From the NCBI GenBank assembly GCA_030549495.1, contig JAUIRK010000042.1:124001-188000 (forward strand): a stretch of 64,000 nucleotides of DNA. The letters are read 5' to 3'. Under the pieces are notes generated by a model. The model saw only the letters and a list, made by a program, of their open reading frames with translations, was not told the origin of the DNA and searched no databases. The position numbers and the translations under genes were made by a program. This stretch comes from Nectonema munidae. Taxonomy: Eukaryota; Nematomorpha; Nectonematoida; Nectonematidae. This document shows, one piece after another, positions 36,062 to 64,000 of this stretch. How positions within the stretch are numbered: the stretch's first letter is position 1; every line of letters starts with the position of its first letter.

Positions 36062-37360
36062 TCATCCCTTACTAATTAAGTTGGGAACATCTAGGAAATT
36101 AGAACGCTTTTTACAACCTACTTTCTATCGGTATTTTAAGATCGATTGGTAAATTATATTGATTATTATGCTCTCTCTGCATCTCTTCATATTAACTTCC
36201 TTCCATCCATCCATCTTATTCTATTTGTTTGACCAGATGGAATAATATTCAGCTAGCTGCTAATCTTGCAAAGAAGCCATTATTATAATCGATGCTGCAT
36301 TCATATACCAAATTGTCATTATCGACTGATCATTTATCGTACATGACACTTCGTTGCATAGCAAATCCTTAAAACTTTGCTAATTGCCCCCCAACTTAAA
36401 AGTAGGTATACCGATTCTATATTTTTTCATCGAATAGATTGTTTCACAAAATTATTTTATATGATTTACTGCTATTGTGATAAATAAACTTTTTTATTAA
36501 AAAATTAATATCAATATGTCACAAGATTCTTTGGGATCTATTTTAAACATGAAAAGAAATATACCCATATACATAAAAGAAAAGACAGGGAAAAAGAAAA
36601 TGTATTATTTTATAACTTTTAGTATAGAAAATAATAAATAGATAAAATCATTCTGCATTCCCTTCAAGTTTTTCAACTAATTTTTTTTCTGGATTCGATA
36701 GTTTGTTTTCGAATATATCTAGTTTCTTTTCTCCTTCTAATTTGGAATTGGTACTAAAAGATTCAAGCAACACAAAATATTTTTTTACCACCAAAACTCT
36801 CAAATGGAAAGTATGTCATAATATATAATGATAACAAAAGGTACGAAGATGTATTGATTTCGTCTAATCAATCAATTTTTTGACTAATATTTAAAAAATG
36901 GGTCTTCAAAACTCCCTTCAGCAAAAAAACGACAAAAGCTAAGGTTATTAATGTAAAATGTGGTTCAAAAACAAAGAATAAAAATTGTTTCGAATCCATC
37001 AAAGCATCTTTACTGAAAAAATCAACTCATAAAAATGGGTTTGAAAGAATAAAAACGCAGAAATCGAAACTAAAAAGCCAAAAATATTGAGTGGAATGAA
37101 AATGATTAAACGGATCTTCAAGTATTTATATAAGATGATTTTTTTCTCAGAGATTTTATTTTAAAACGTCAATCAAAAATCGTCAAAAGTTTGCAAAATT
37201 GTCAAAATGTTGTTTATACACAACATTTTCCAAACTGCAAATAAAAGGCTTTTTTAAGATGTTTTTATAAAGACTGAAAAGCTAGTAACAAAATTGCTGT
37301 TGTGACAAAATAGCTAGTTGTATATCTTAGCTGCAATTAAATGAGACAAAATTTCATTAA

Positions 37361-37479
37361 CCAGTTAACGACCAGAATAATCAGGCGATATCTAGTGTAA
37401 AGCAGATGATTTCTGTTAAAAAGCATTAATAAAAGCAGACGATCATATTTTTATAAAATCGAATCTAGTCGTTAAGCGA
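37361..37479. mobile_element. TTAA-type MITE, 119 bp
   Basis: TTAA at 37357-37360 and 37480-37483. The ends are CCAGTTAACGACC and AGTCGTTAAGCGA, with an internal AATCAGGCGATATCTAGT. Confidence 0.85.
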
Positions 37480-37863
37480 TTAACTAAGTTAGTATAATGA
37501 AATATACTTTGCTCTGAGCCATTATATCAGCAGAACAGATTTATTTAACGATAAAAATGATGCATATCACTAATAATATTAATTAACATACTTTATTATG
37601 GAAAATTAAACAGAAAACACTAGTCAATGATAAAAATTGAGTAGTACAGAAAAAATAAAAAATGCTAAAAAATAATTAAATTTTTTAAATTAAAAACGGA
37701 ATTAAAAAACTGAGTAATATATCGTGTATTTTCCTACACAAACTGTACAAGTTCTTTTGTCAGCTATAAATTCACAGATCCATATTTATATATAATAAAC
37801 ATCGGTGTCAAAGGACGCATTCATGCAGCAACGTAAGAAAAATACATTTGATTTGACGCTTAA

Positions 37864-37992
37864 CCCGTTAACGATAAGAATAATCAGACGATATCTAATG
37901 TAAAGCAGAAGAGTTGTATTAAAAAGTATTAATAAAAACAGACGATTTTATTTTAGTAAAGTGCACATATGTTGACTGTATGCGATAACTGG
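37864..37992. mobile_element. TTAA-type MITE, 129 bp
   Basis: The left flank TTAA (37860-37863) is intact and the right is mutated to TGAA. The ends are CCCGTTAACGATAAG and GCGATAACTGG. It is close to 32410-32538 over its length. Confidence 0.8.
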
Positions 37993-38667
37993 TGAAAGAA
38001 AACAAATCAAAAAAGAATGGATAGAAAAGTATCGTGAAATATAACATAATTTATAGAGTTTGGAGTCGAATTCGGTGATTTAAATGGCGATTCGGACTCC
38101 TTTACTCGTTTTCCTGCTCGTTCAAAATCGCCAAGGGGGCTCTGAAACCCTGATTGAGTAGTAAAAAAGATGACTAGGAAATGATGAATACGGGTATCGA
38201 TAGAAAAAAAAATTAGTTTTAAAAATATTGAAAACCAAATAACAGTAAATATTTATTTTATGAGTATTGAAACAGCATGAATATATATAACAATTATTTT
38301 GTAAATATGTAATATCTGTATATATTCATCTTGAAAATTAGAGTATTAATTAAATGTCTGAAAGATTTAAAACATAAAATTTCAAATAAAAAACATAAAA
38401 ATGACTAGTTCAGTGAACAAGACTAAATACTTTAGAAAAATGAATTACATGCATATTGTCATTGTGTCACTAAAAATACTGTAAAAATTAAAAAAGAATT
38501 GAACCATATGTAAAAAAAATATTAAAAAATGATATATAAAACTTGAAAATTACATCCTAAAAAACATATAATTTTGGAATGAGTATTCGAACATAAAAAA
38601 CACAGTGCAAGAAAACTAAAATTGTCAACATATAAGGAGAGAGGAGAGGGGGAAAGAGATGAAGGTT

Positions 38668-57100
<18,433 letters not shown>

Positions 57101-57102
57101 TA

Positions 57103-57270
57103 GATGAATCATCATAGTATACAGGTTGAAGATGAATCATCGCAGTATACAGGTTGGAGATGAATCATCGTAGTATACAGGTTGGAGATGAATCATCGTA
57201 GTATACAGGTTGGAGATGAATCATCGTAGTATACAGGTTGGAGATGAATCATCGTAGTATACAGGTTGGA
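57103..57270. repeat. 28-bp tandem repeat, six copies
   Basis: The unit begins GATGAATCATCGTAGTATAC and continues AGGTTGGA. Six head-to-tail copies differ at only a few positions, mostly in the first two, and a seventh is cut short at GATG. It is not part of a coding frame. Confidence 0.95.
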
Positions 57271-58660
57271 GATGTATGTATATATAAAAATAAATATACA
57301 TATAAGCAATTATTATATATTGTATATTATATTGCTTATTATATATTGAAACTGTTATATAATCAATTACTTCAATTTAAATAATCTGCTTTACAAATTT
57401 CAATTTGGTTTTAGAGAAAGGCACAACACTCAACTTTTATTATGTCTCTTTATTAATAAAATTATTGATAAACTTCAATCCGGTCTTGTATATACATTGT
57501 TGATAAAGGTAAAATACTTTCAGTCGTTAAAAAATCATAACAGAAAATAATGCCCGAAATAACGTCTATATACATCTGATTATTTTTTTATTTCTAATAC
57601 AGTTAATTTAACTAAAAATTTATCAAGAATATACCGTTAATCAAAAAATTTTCATAGTGAAAAGATTCTTATACAATAATCAAAACAAACATTTGAACCA
57701 AAAAAACCTGCCTTAAATAAGAAAACTTTAAAAATATATTCTGAAGAAAAATGTTTAAAATTGGAAAGTATGTATGTTTTATGATAAAAATTATAAGAGT
57801 AATAACAAGTATAGCTGGTTATTAAAATACTAAATATTTATTTATTTAATAAAAAATAGGTAAGTAATGAAGCAGTTTTTGTTGTGCCTACCGCAGAAGC
57901 CTAGCCATAGTGGTGCACATTTGTGCCCACCTACCAATCCGAAAAAATACTTCAATTTCTTAATCACATTAGAAATACAATTTTAGCGTACTCCTGTGTC
58001 GGAGATGTTAACATTATCACTAACATTTTTAAAAAGAAAATAATTACCAAAATTAAAGCTTGTGGACAAGAAAATTCAAAGTTATATTATTAAGTATATA
58101 TAAAATTTATCAACTTAAATCATTAATTTCTTATAATTCAAAAACTGAAAAATTTAAAAAATCATAGCTTCTATGTTTGTCATTTATACCGATTTAAATT
58201 TAAAAAACAGAAGAGATAATAGTGCGACAAAAAAGTACTAAAAAAATAAACAAAAATAATTAATAAAAAAAAACGGTTTTTAATATTGTCTCATTATCCG
58301 TTAAGAATAAAATAGATAAAAGATTTATATTGATTACTTCATCTCTTTTTATAATTTTTCTAATCCAAGAAAGAGGCGGATCTTGAAAATAATTTATCCC
58401 AGGCCGATTTTATAACATTTTTTTTTTAAAAAATAAATTTTTTTCTGAAATTTCTATATGCAAAATTATTTTGAGTAAATGTCTAGGGTATTACTCGTAT
58501 TACACAATATTACCCATATCTAGTTACAGATCAAAAATACAACTGTTACTTCACAAAATAAAATTAATTCTGATTTAACTATACACTGATATGATAAAAA
58601 AATTAGTAATAGAAACCATAGGGCGATCGCACTATTACCCCTTCTGAATACGTCACTGCT
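57271..58660. other. AT-rich stretch with one LINE scrap
   Basis: Apart from the reverse-transcriptase fragment at 57383-57508, I see no supported feature. Confidence 0.5.
57383..57508 (+). pseudogene. LINE reverse-transcriptase fragment
   Basis: The frame LLYKFQFGFRERHNTQLLLC and LFINKIIDKLQSGLVYTLLI matches the QfGFR-g-sT...G region between reverse-transcriptase motifs of non-LTR elements. The catalytic YADD part is absent. Confidence 0.65.
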
Positions 58661-61600
58661 ACAAATAGAGCCCGCGTAACCTATTAAATATTTGGGCACA
58701 AGCCCCCTCCCCTCCCCACTTATTTCTCAAGCCCCCCTCCGTTAGCTATTTTTGAAGCCCCCCTGAATTTTTTTCATCTAACATTCATGATAATTTCTTT
58801 CATGAAAATGTAATCTGTATTGATATCGCTAAGCAAATACATCAAATGTTTTCTTTCGGCCTAGAAGTGTGATAAAGTAATAAGATGCCCTGTGCACACA
58901 TGCATTTGCATTGAATGATGGCAACACTTAGATAAAGTGATGAAGAAAATAATAAAGGCGCTACTAAAAAATGTACCATTCTTCTTCAATGCTCTTCCGT
59001 TTACATTTAATGTGTGATACTTTCTCGCCTGTGTTTCCATCAATCAATCTGCCTATTTACATCAGTTTTATTAGACAAGACAACGCATTATTTTCTCTTT
59101 ACATAGACTGTTGTTTCTCAACCACTTCATTTCTTTTTAAAAATCTACATTCAAAAACTTCACATTTTCCTCAATGAATAGCAGTTATAATTTTTTTTGA
59201 GAACTTAATATTAGTTAGAAGAGTTTGTTAAAGAACTGAAAAACTAAAATGTCAGAACAATTATAACCTTTTTAAATTTTATTTTTTTCTCTTTAAGTTT
59301 GCTAATTCTATTTTTATTGGACATTACAATTTACAAATTTTGATAAAAAAAAAATTAACAATTATTTTTATTTCATTAAAATTGTTAATGCTACTTACAA
59401 AACTTTGTATTTTTATCATATTGCGATTGTTTATTTCACAAAGTTTTATCAATTTGAAAAAAACTTTTGTTTTTATCAAATGGATCATTTATACATCATT
59501 AAAAACCTAATAGTAAATCGATTTATACATCAACATGAGAGAGAGAGATAGAGAAAAAAAAAATTTATTCAAAAAAAAATTTTACGGAAGGTTATTGAAG
59601 TGTGAAGTGCACATACACATAATTTACAATTCTGGGAAAAGCAATAGCCAAAATGGCCATCAGTTAGATTTCTCCATTGTGAAATAAAATATGTATATCA
59701 ACGCATAAATTGTTACAAATATTATCAACTTAAAAGTTCTTTTGTGAATATTTTGGTAAAAAACTATTTTAGTAGGTACTTAATAAGTAGTTTTTTATTT
59801 TCTTTTTAAAAGAAAGCAACGACATAAAAACGTCATCAAATAGAATTTTGTTATCGAGGTAAAAATCATTACATTCATTCAAAATAGAGATATTTGATCC
59901 TTTCAGTCTATTATAAATTTTCAAAGGTTTGCTTAAGCTCCATATTTTTAGAGAGCAAATAGGTTAGAAAATAAGTTAAGGTTCTAGATAATATAGGGTC
60001 TAACCTAATCTCTGTTAACTATTTTATAGTTTGGCATCAATGGTACATTAGCGCCTTATGAATAAAAAAACATCTAGGGTAACTTTAACTTTATCTTTTT
60101 CTCTAAATTAAGTCAAAATTTTTTATAATTAAACTGATGTACATTTTTAACACATGGAAAAAGCATGTTGTGTCCTAAATTTTTGAGCTATGTTTTAAAT
60201 CAGTTTGGAATTGCAGATTTTTTCAGATTAAATATTTGCGAAATGTTTATTTTTGTTATGACATTTTGCTCTCTATATTATTGTTTTACTTCATTATATT
60301 ACTCTAAATAATATAATAGACCAATTGCATCGATGTTTCCTAATTTGAAGAAAAAGAATAAAAAGATAGGCGTGACACCACAATTTAATAGGGCAATTAG
60401 AAATATTTGGTTAATTTTATCTTTGTTTTAGAATTTATCTTTGATTCCAAAATTACCTCAACTTTTTATTGAAGAAAGAACTTTACAGTCAGTCTCCGAT
60501 CATTTTTATGATGTCAAAATAAAAGATAACGAGAGGCCTAATGGTACTATAGTTTATTTTCATTTTTATATATTACTTTATTGCTCTTAGTAACACAGAG
60601 TTTCGGTGCGATGTAACTTAAATTATATTATATCGATTGTTTTTTTATTAAGATTTATGATATAAAGATTCTGGACCTTGTCAACCAAAACTGGAGAAAT
60701 ATCCTTGTTCGAATTCTGGAAAGTTTAGTATAAATTTCCAAAAGTCTTGGTACTCAGAAAGAAATTGACTAGAGTTCTCTATACAAAATGATGCTGTATT
60801 TCGTCATTATTGTAGAAATTTTTAGAGAAAAAGCTGGATAAAAGGAAACTCTCTTTTTGTAACACAGGGCTTTAAAAATTGGAAACATGCGTTGGAAAAA
60901 AACAAAGGATTCGCCAAGCTTATAGGTATAATTTTTTTCATATTGAGTTATATCATTTAAATACATTTTTAAGATTCTGAGATGCACAAAGAGTCAGAGA
61001 TTTTTTATTTGGAATTTTTAAAGCGCAAAAAAGTGAAGAAAAAATATCATTCTAAACAAATAGAAAATAATAAGTAAGATTTTTCTGTATTATTCTAATT
61101 TTTAAAAAAAAAAGGGTGTTTTTGTATAAGTCTTATTTCACAATGTCTTCAAATGGAGCCTCAATGTTTGTTAGCCTCTTAGCTTAACAGTTAAAAGTCA
61201 GAATTTAGATCTCCAATGCTTTTGATTCTTAAAAATAAAGTCACAAAAAATGTGATTAACGATCTTATGCGTAATGTGAGCATATAGCCTTACAGCTGAA
61301 AGTCCAACCAACCAATCAAAGTCTTCAAATGGATCAATTATAACTTCATTGTGCATAAAATAAATCTAATATTATCAAAGTCGAGAATTATTTTTAAAGA
61401 CAAAAATAACGTTAGTTAGTTTATAGTTTTTAGTTTGTAGGTTATTTGATTCGTCATCTATACATTACCATCAAAGCTGGTTTACATGCAACATCACATC
61501 GCCCGGCAAAAAAATAACATATAAACCTAATTATTTTATTAAAAAATTAAATTTTTTTCCGAACTTTTTTGGGCAATTTTATCATGGTATTTATTTTTTT

Positions 61601-62067
61601 TAATAATACAAATTAAGTTGGAATATTAACCTATTATGGTTCATTTATTTTTGTTACAAATTGTGATCTATATTTTGTTATATAATCAATACCAATAGTT
61701 ATGTTCCTTTTTACCTTTAAATTTAAATTTCATAATAAATTAGGCATATATTGGAAATTATATCGCATAAATAATTATTTATTTTATCTCGTGCGATATC
61801 TTACTGTTTTTATATTTTTAATCCTACTTTATAAACACTAATAAAACTTACCCTATATTATATAAACTATTCTATGAAAAATATAATGATTGAAGCAAGT
61901 CATTATCAACATTTTAAAATCCATATAGAAATAATTAATATGTAAAATACATGATAATAAAAGCTACATTGTAAATTCTATTAAGGAAATTTAAAGATGA
62001 AAATATAATTCTTTTTCTTTTATAAAAATCTATATTTATTAAAGTCTGATTTTTAAACCTCTTAAAG
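58661..62067. other. Unassigned AT-rich stretch
   Basis: At 58667-58760 AGCCCGCGTAACC plus CAAGCCCCCCTCC runs match the repeat at 62066-62190. A short (GA)n run sits near 59538. No coding or RNA gene was recognised. Confidence 0.45.
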
Positions 62068-62520
62068 CAGGGCCCGCGGACCCTATTTATTTTAGGAGCT
62101 TAAGCCCCCCCCCCCCGCGCCATTTTGGACCTGAGTCCCTCTCCACTCCTCACCCCATTCAATTTTCCAAGCCTCTCCACTCAATTTTTCAAGCTTAAAT
62201 AAGTCTTAAATCAATAACATCCGATAAATTGCGCTTGTGAAGAAGTCTTTTCTTTGTACATTGGTAGTTTCAATAAATATATTTTAAAATTGTCTAGAGT
62301 ATTTTTTGAGTATATGAATATTTATTCAAGCTGCTCTAACAATAGGAATCAGCACTGCATCATGTGAGAGAAGTTTTTCGACCCTTAAAAGAGTTTTCGA
62401 GTTTTTGAACTATTTCACCGAAAAGTCAAGAAGGCCGAATGTTTGACATGTAAATTGCTTTATTACTCTAAAAATGATATATTGTTAATAAAATGATTTT
62501 CTTTCACTTTTGTTTTATAA
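62066..62520 (+). mobile_element. hAT element remnant with transposase tail
   Basis: CAGGGCCCGCGGACCCTATT at 62066 looks like a hAT terminus and is followed by C-rich AAGCCCCC phrases. Within 200 bp comes the C-terminal transposase fragment (62318-62430). This implies a large internal deletion. The opposite end was not found. Confidence 0.55.
62318..62430 (+). pseudogene. hAT transposase C-terminal (dimerisation) fragment
   Basis: IFIQAALTIGISTASCERSF followed by STLKRVFEFL matches the l--iPvSTAsaERsFS-LkrI signature of the hAT dimerisation region. It ends in a stop soon after. The rest of the transposase is absent. Confidence 0.78.
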
Positions 62521-63097
62521 TAGTTAATTATACTCCTCAATTCTCATCACCTTACTTTTATGACCTTCTTTAGCTCTTGTTTCCGATGTTGATCGCTTCT
62601 AGAAAGGAAAATTTTATAGTGTGTATTTTTATAATGTATAGTTTCAGCCCCTTTGAGCCCATCCGTTATTAAGCTTTCGGTAAATTTGGGATTGGACATA
62701 GTAAATTAAATGATATGTCGCGGCGTGAGTAAGGATACGCTTAGAATTTAGATGTCTCTCTTCTTTCTATATCATGATATGTTTTAGGTCGGTGGTATTA
62801 AATCCCTAGTTCATACGCAGTCCTTCACAAGCTACGAAAGTATGCCTTCTAAATGGAAACCCTTGTTTTTAAATTCTTTAAAAAATTATTTTTATAACCT
62901 TTATAATTATTAAAGTTTTTAAAAATTGTTATTTTAATTTATTGCTATAAAACACTTCTAACTAATCTAACTATACACATATTAGTTCCCTACATATGCA
63001 ATATCTCAACCAGAGGCGTGCATTGCTTAAATCAACATTTATCCTATCTCTACAAGCTCAATAACTACAAGGCATCAATACACTTATATATAACAAC

Positions 63098-63205
63098 ATG
63101 AAACATACAGCGGTTGTGGTAGTGTGCTTGTATATCTATGCTACCTTTACTTCAACTATTGAGCCGAATGTGCAAAGCATGGCGGATGAGCCTTCAATAA
63201 GCTAA
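63098..63205 (+). CDS. Possible short secreted peptide ORF
   Basis: A 35-codon frame, MKHTAVVVVCLYIYATFTST then IEPNVQSMADEPSIS. The first 20 residues look like a signal peptide (K, then a V/C/L/Y core). TATATATAAC lies only about 10 bp upstream of the ATG, too near to be a TATA box for it. It may be a first exon or chance. Confidence 0.22.
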   Translation: MKHTAVVVVCLYIYATFTSTIEPNVQSMADEPSIS

Positions 63206-63619
63206 TTATGTCCTGTGTAAAGTACACGATGTATGCTTTTATCACTCTCTCTAGTCTATATATATAAAATGCATGATGTAGATCACTCACTACTCTTTGT
63301 ATCTTTGTTTAATAATAATTTGCGAATCAAGCATGATTGAATTTTTGAACGAAGCTTTCAAATATGGGCATATTTGGAGATAAAGTGATGCTGCTTAATT
63401 TATTTTTTGCAAATTTTTACGATCTTTGTATTTTATTGTGGACACGATAGAAAAACTCGCTTCGCTCATGTATACTGTAGAAAGGGCTAACAGCGATTTA
63501 ATACTTCAAATGAAATAACTGTAGTTTTCGAAAATATCTATTTTTGATATGACTTCGGACTACTTTTATTAAATAAAATTACCTTGTTCGTAATTCTAAT
63601 TGCATCACTACCTTCTAGC

Positions 63620-64000
63620 TGAGTGGTTTTTAAACTGGAGTCCACGGGGCCGCGAAGAAGTTTTTTATTGCTTTTTAGGCTGGATTTTATAGATGTAAAT
63701 CTTCGTTTTTCTTAATGGCTTAAAAATGAAATATGATCACTCACATTTGAAATTCCGTTTTACTGCATTAAAATCTTATGCAAGAGGAACATAAGTGTCT
63801 TGTGTTCTGAAGTGTTAGCATCCACTCATTCAAAGCCCGTCAAGTGAAGCACTATAGTTCTATAAACACAACTTTTGACTATTTTAAACGCTAAGCTGAA
63901 CGATTACAAAATTCCAGATTTGATAACTTGCAAAATTTTAAGTATGGTTTAAAAAGTTTCAAAAAATATCTGTTAAAAAATCCTCCAACATAGGAGAACA
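63620..64000. mobile_element. One end of a hAT-type element, cut by the window edge
   Basis: GAGTGGTTTTTAAACTGGAG followed by TCCACGGGGCC resembles the cAGTGGTTcTcAAacTGGgG-TCCacGGGGcC hAT MITE end. The partner end is outside the window or lost, so the right limit is nominal. Confidence 0.5.

Larger units (their letters stand above)
36073..38640. other. Spacer downstream of the ELAV-like gene
   Basis: It contains two TTAA MITEs (37361-37479, 37864-37992) and, near 38060-38165, a possible hAT end (CAGGGTTTCAGAGCC on the minus strand) with GGAGTCGAATTCGG words. Nothing else was recognised. Confidence 0.5.

Noticed and set aside
36301-36600. Possible small gene after the MULE
   Set aside because: No frame of useful length, splice site pair or RNA-gene signal could be supported.
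57103-57270. Possible CRISPR-like array
   Set aside because: The 28-bp units are directly head-to-tail with no spacers, and the sequence is eukaryotic; it is a minisatellite.

Overview
This looks like a piece of an AT-rich animal nuclear genome (my estimate is roughly 70% A+T). Coding exons are short, bounded by GT/AG splice sites and separated by large transposon-filled introns. The host genes are an ELAV/Hu-type RNA-binding protein with the 104-nt and 154-nt internal exons I associate with that family, a divergent rhodopsin-like GPCR, and a thyroglobulin type-1 domain protein. The repeat content (hAT, TTAA-type, MULE, tRNA-derived SINEs, LINE scraps, and a multi-copy zinc-finger/RNase-H-like gene I associate with arthropods and cnidarians) would suit an arthropod such as a parasitic copepod. 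That taxon is only a guess. I saw no retrovirus, LTR element, Polinton or other virus-like element, and no rRNA, true tRNA or CRISPR array.

Layout. 1-1.5 kb: a decayed + strand copy of the zinc-finger/RNase-H-like transposon gene. 2.0-2.4 kb: a small hAT-type MITE. 2.49-8.20 kb: a hAT-like element with an exact 8-bp target duplication. Inside it sit an apparently whole 2.2-kb transposon (2773-4970, 532-aa ORF on the minus strand) and two elements built from GCCCCAT-type subrepeats (5944-6306 and 7256-8088). 9.05-21.57 kb, minus strand: the 3' part of a thyroglobulin type-1 gene, four exons with matching phases and the 5' end not found. 14.56-18.53 kb, plus strand: a complete two-exon GPCR gene lying inside an 8.1-kb intron of that gene. 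21.6-38.6 kb: no host gene recognised; a 22.4-kb inverted-repeat element, hAT and TTAA MITEs, SINEs, and a 3.05-kb MULE (about 33.01-36.06 kb) with near-identical 850-890-bp terminal repeats. 38.67-55.17 kb, minus strand: a complete five-exon ELAV-like gene of 464 aa. Its 13.6-kb intron 4 holds many MITEs, a SINE, LINE scraps and an unexplained terminal-exon candidate at 48.2 kb. 55.2-64 kb: mostly non-coding, with a 28-bp tandem repeat, a LINE reverse-transcriptase scrap, a hAT transposase tail and a possible tiny secreted peptide ORF.

How the genes relate. All three host genes would suit neural or endocrine signalling (ELAV factor, peptide-type GPCR, secreted thyroglobulin-type protein), but nothing in the sequence links them functionally. 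The most unusual structures are the 2.2-kb transposon with its little-described protein family, the multi-level nesting with an empty-site control at 51.3 kb, the long-TIR MULE, and a CAGACGA word shared by MITE families that have different target-site types.
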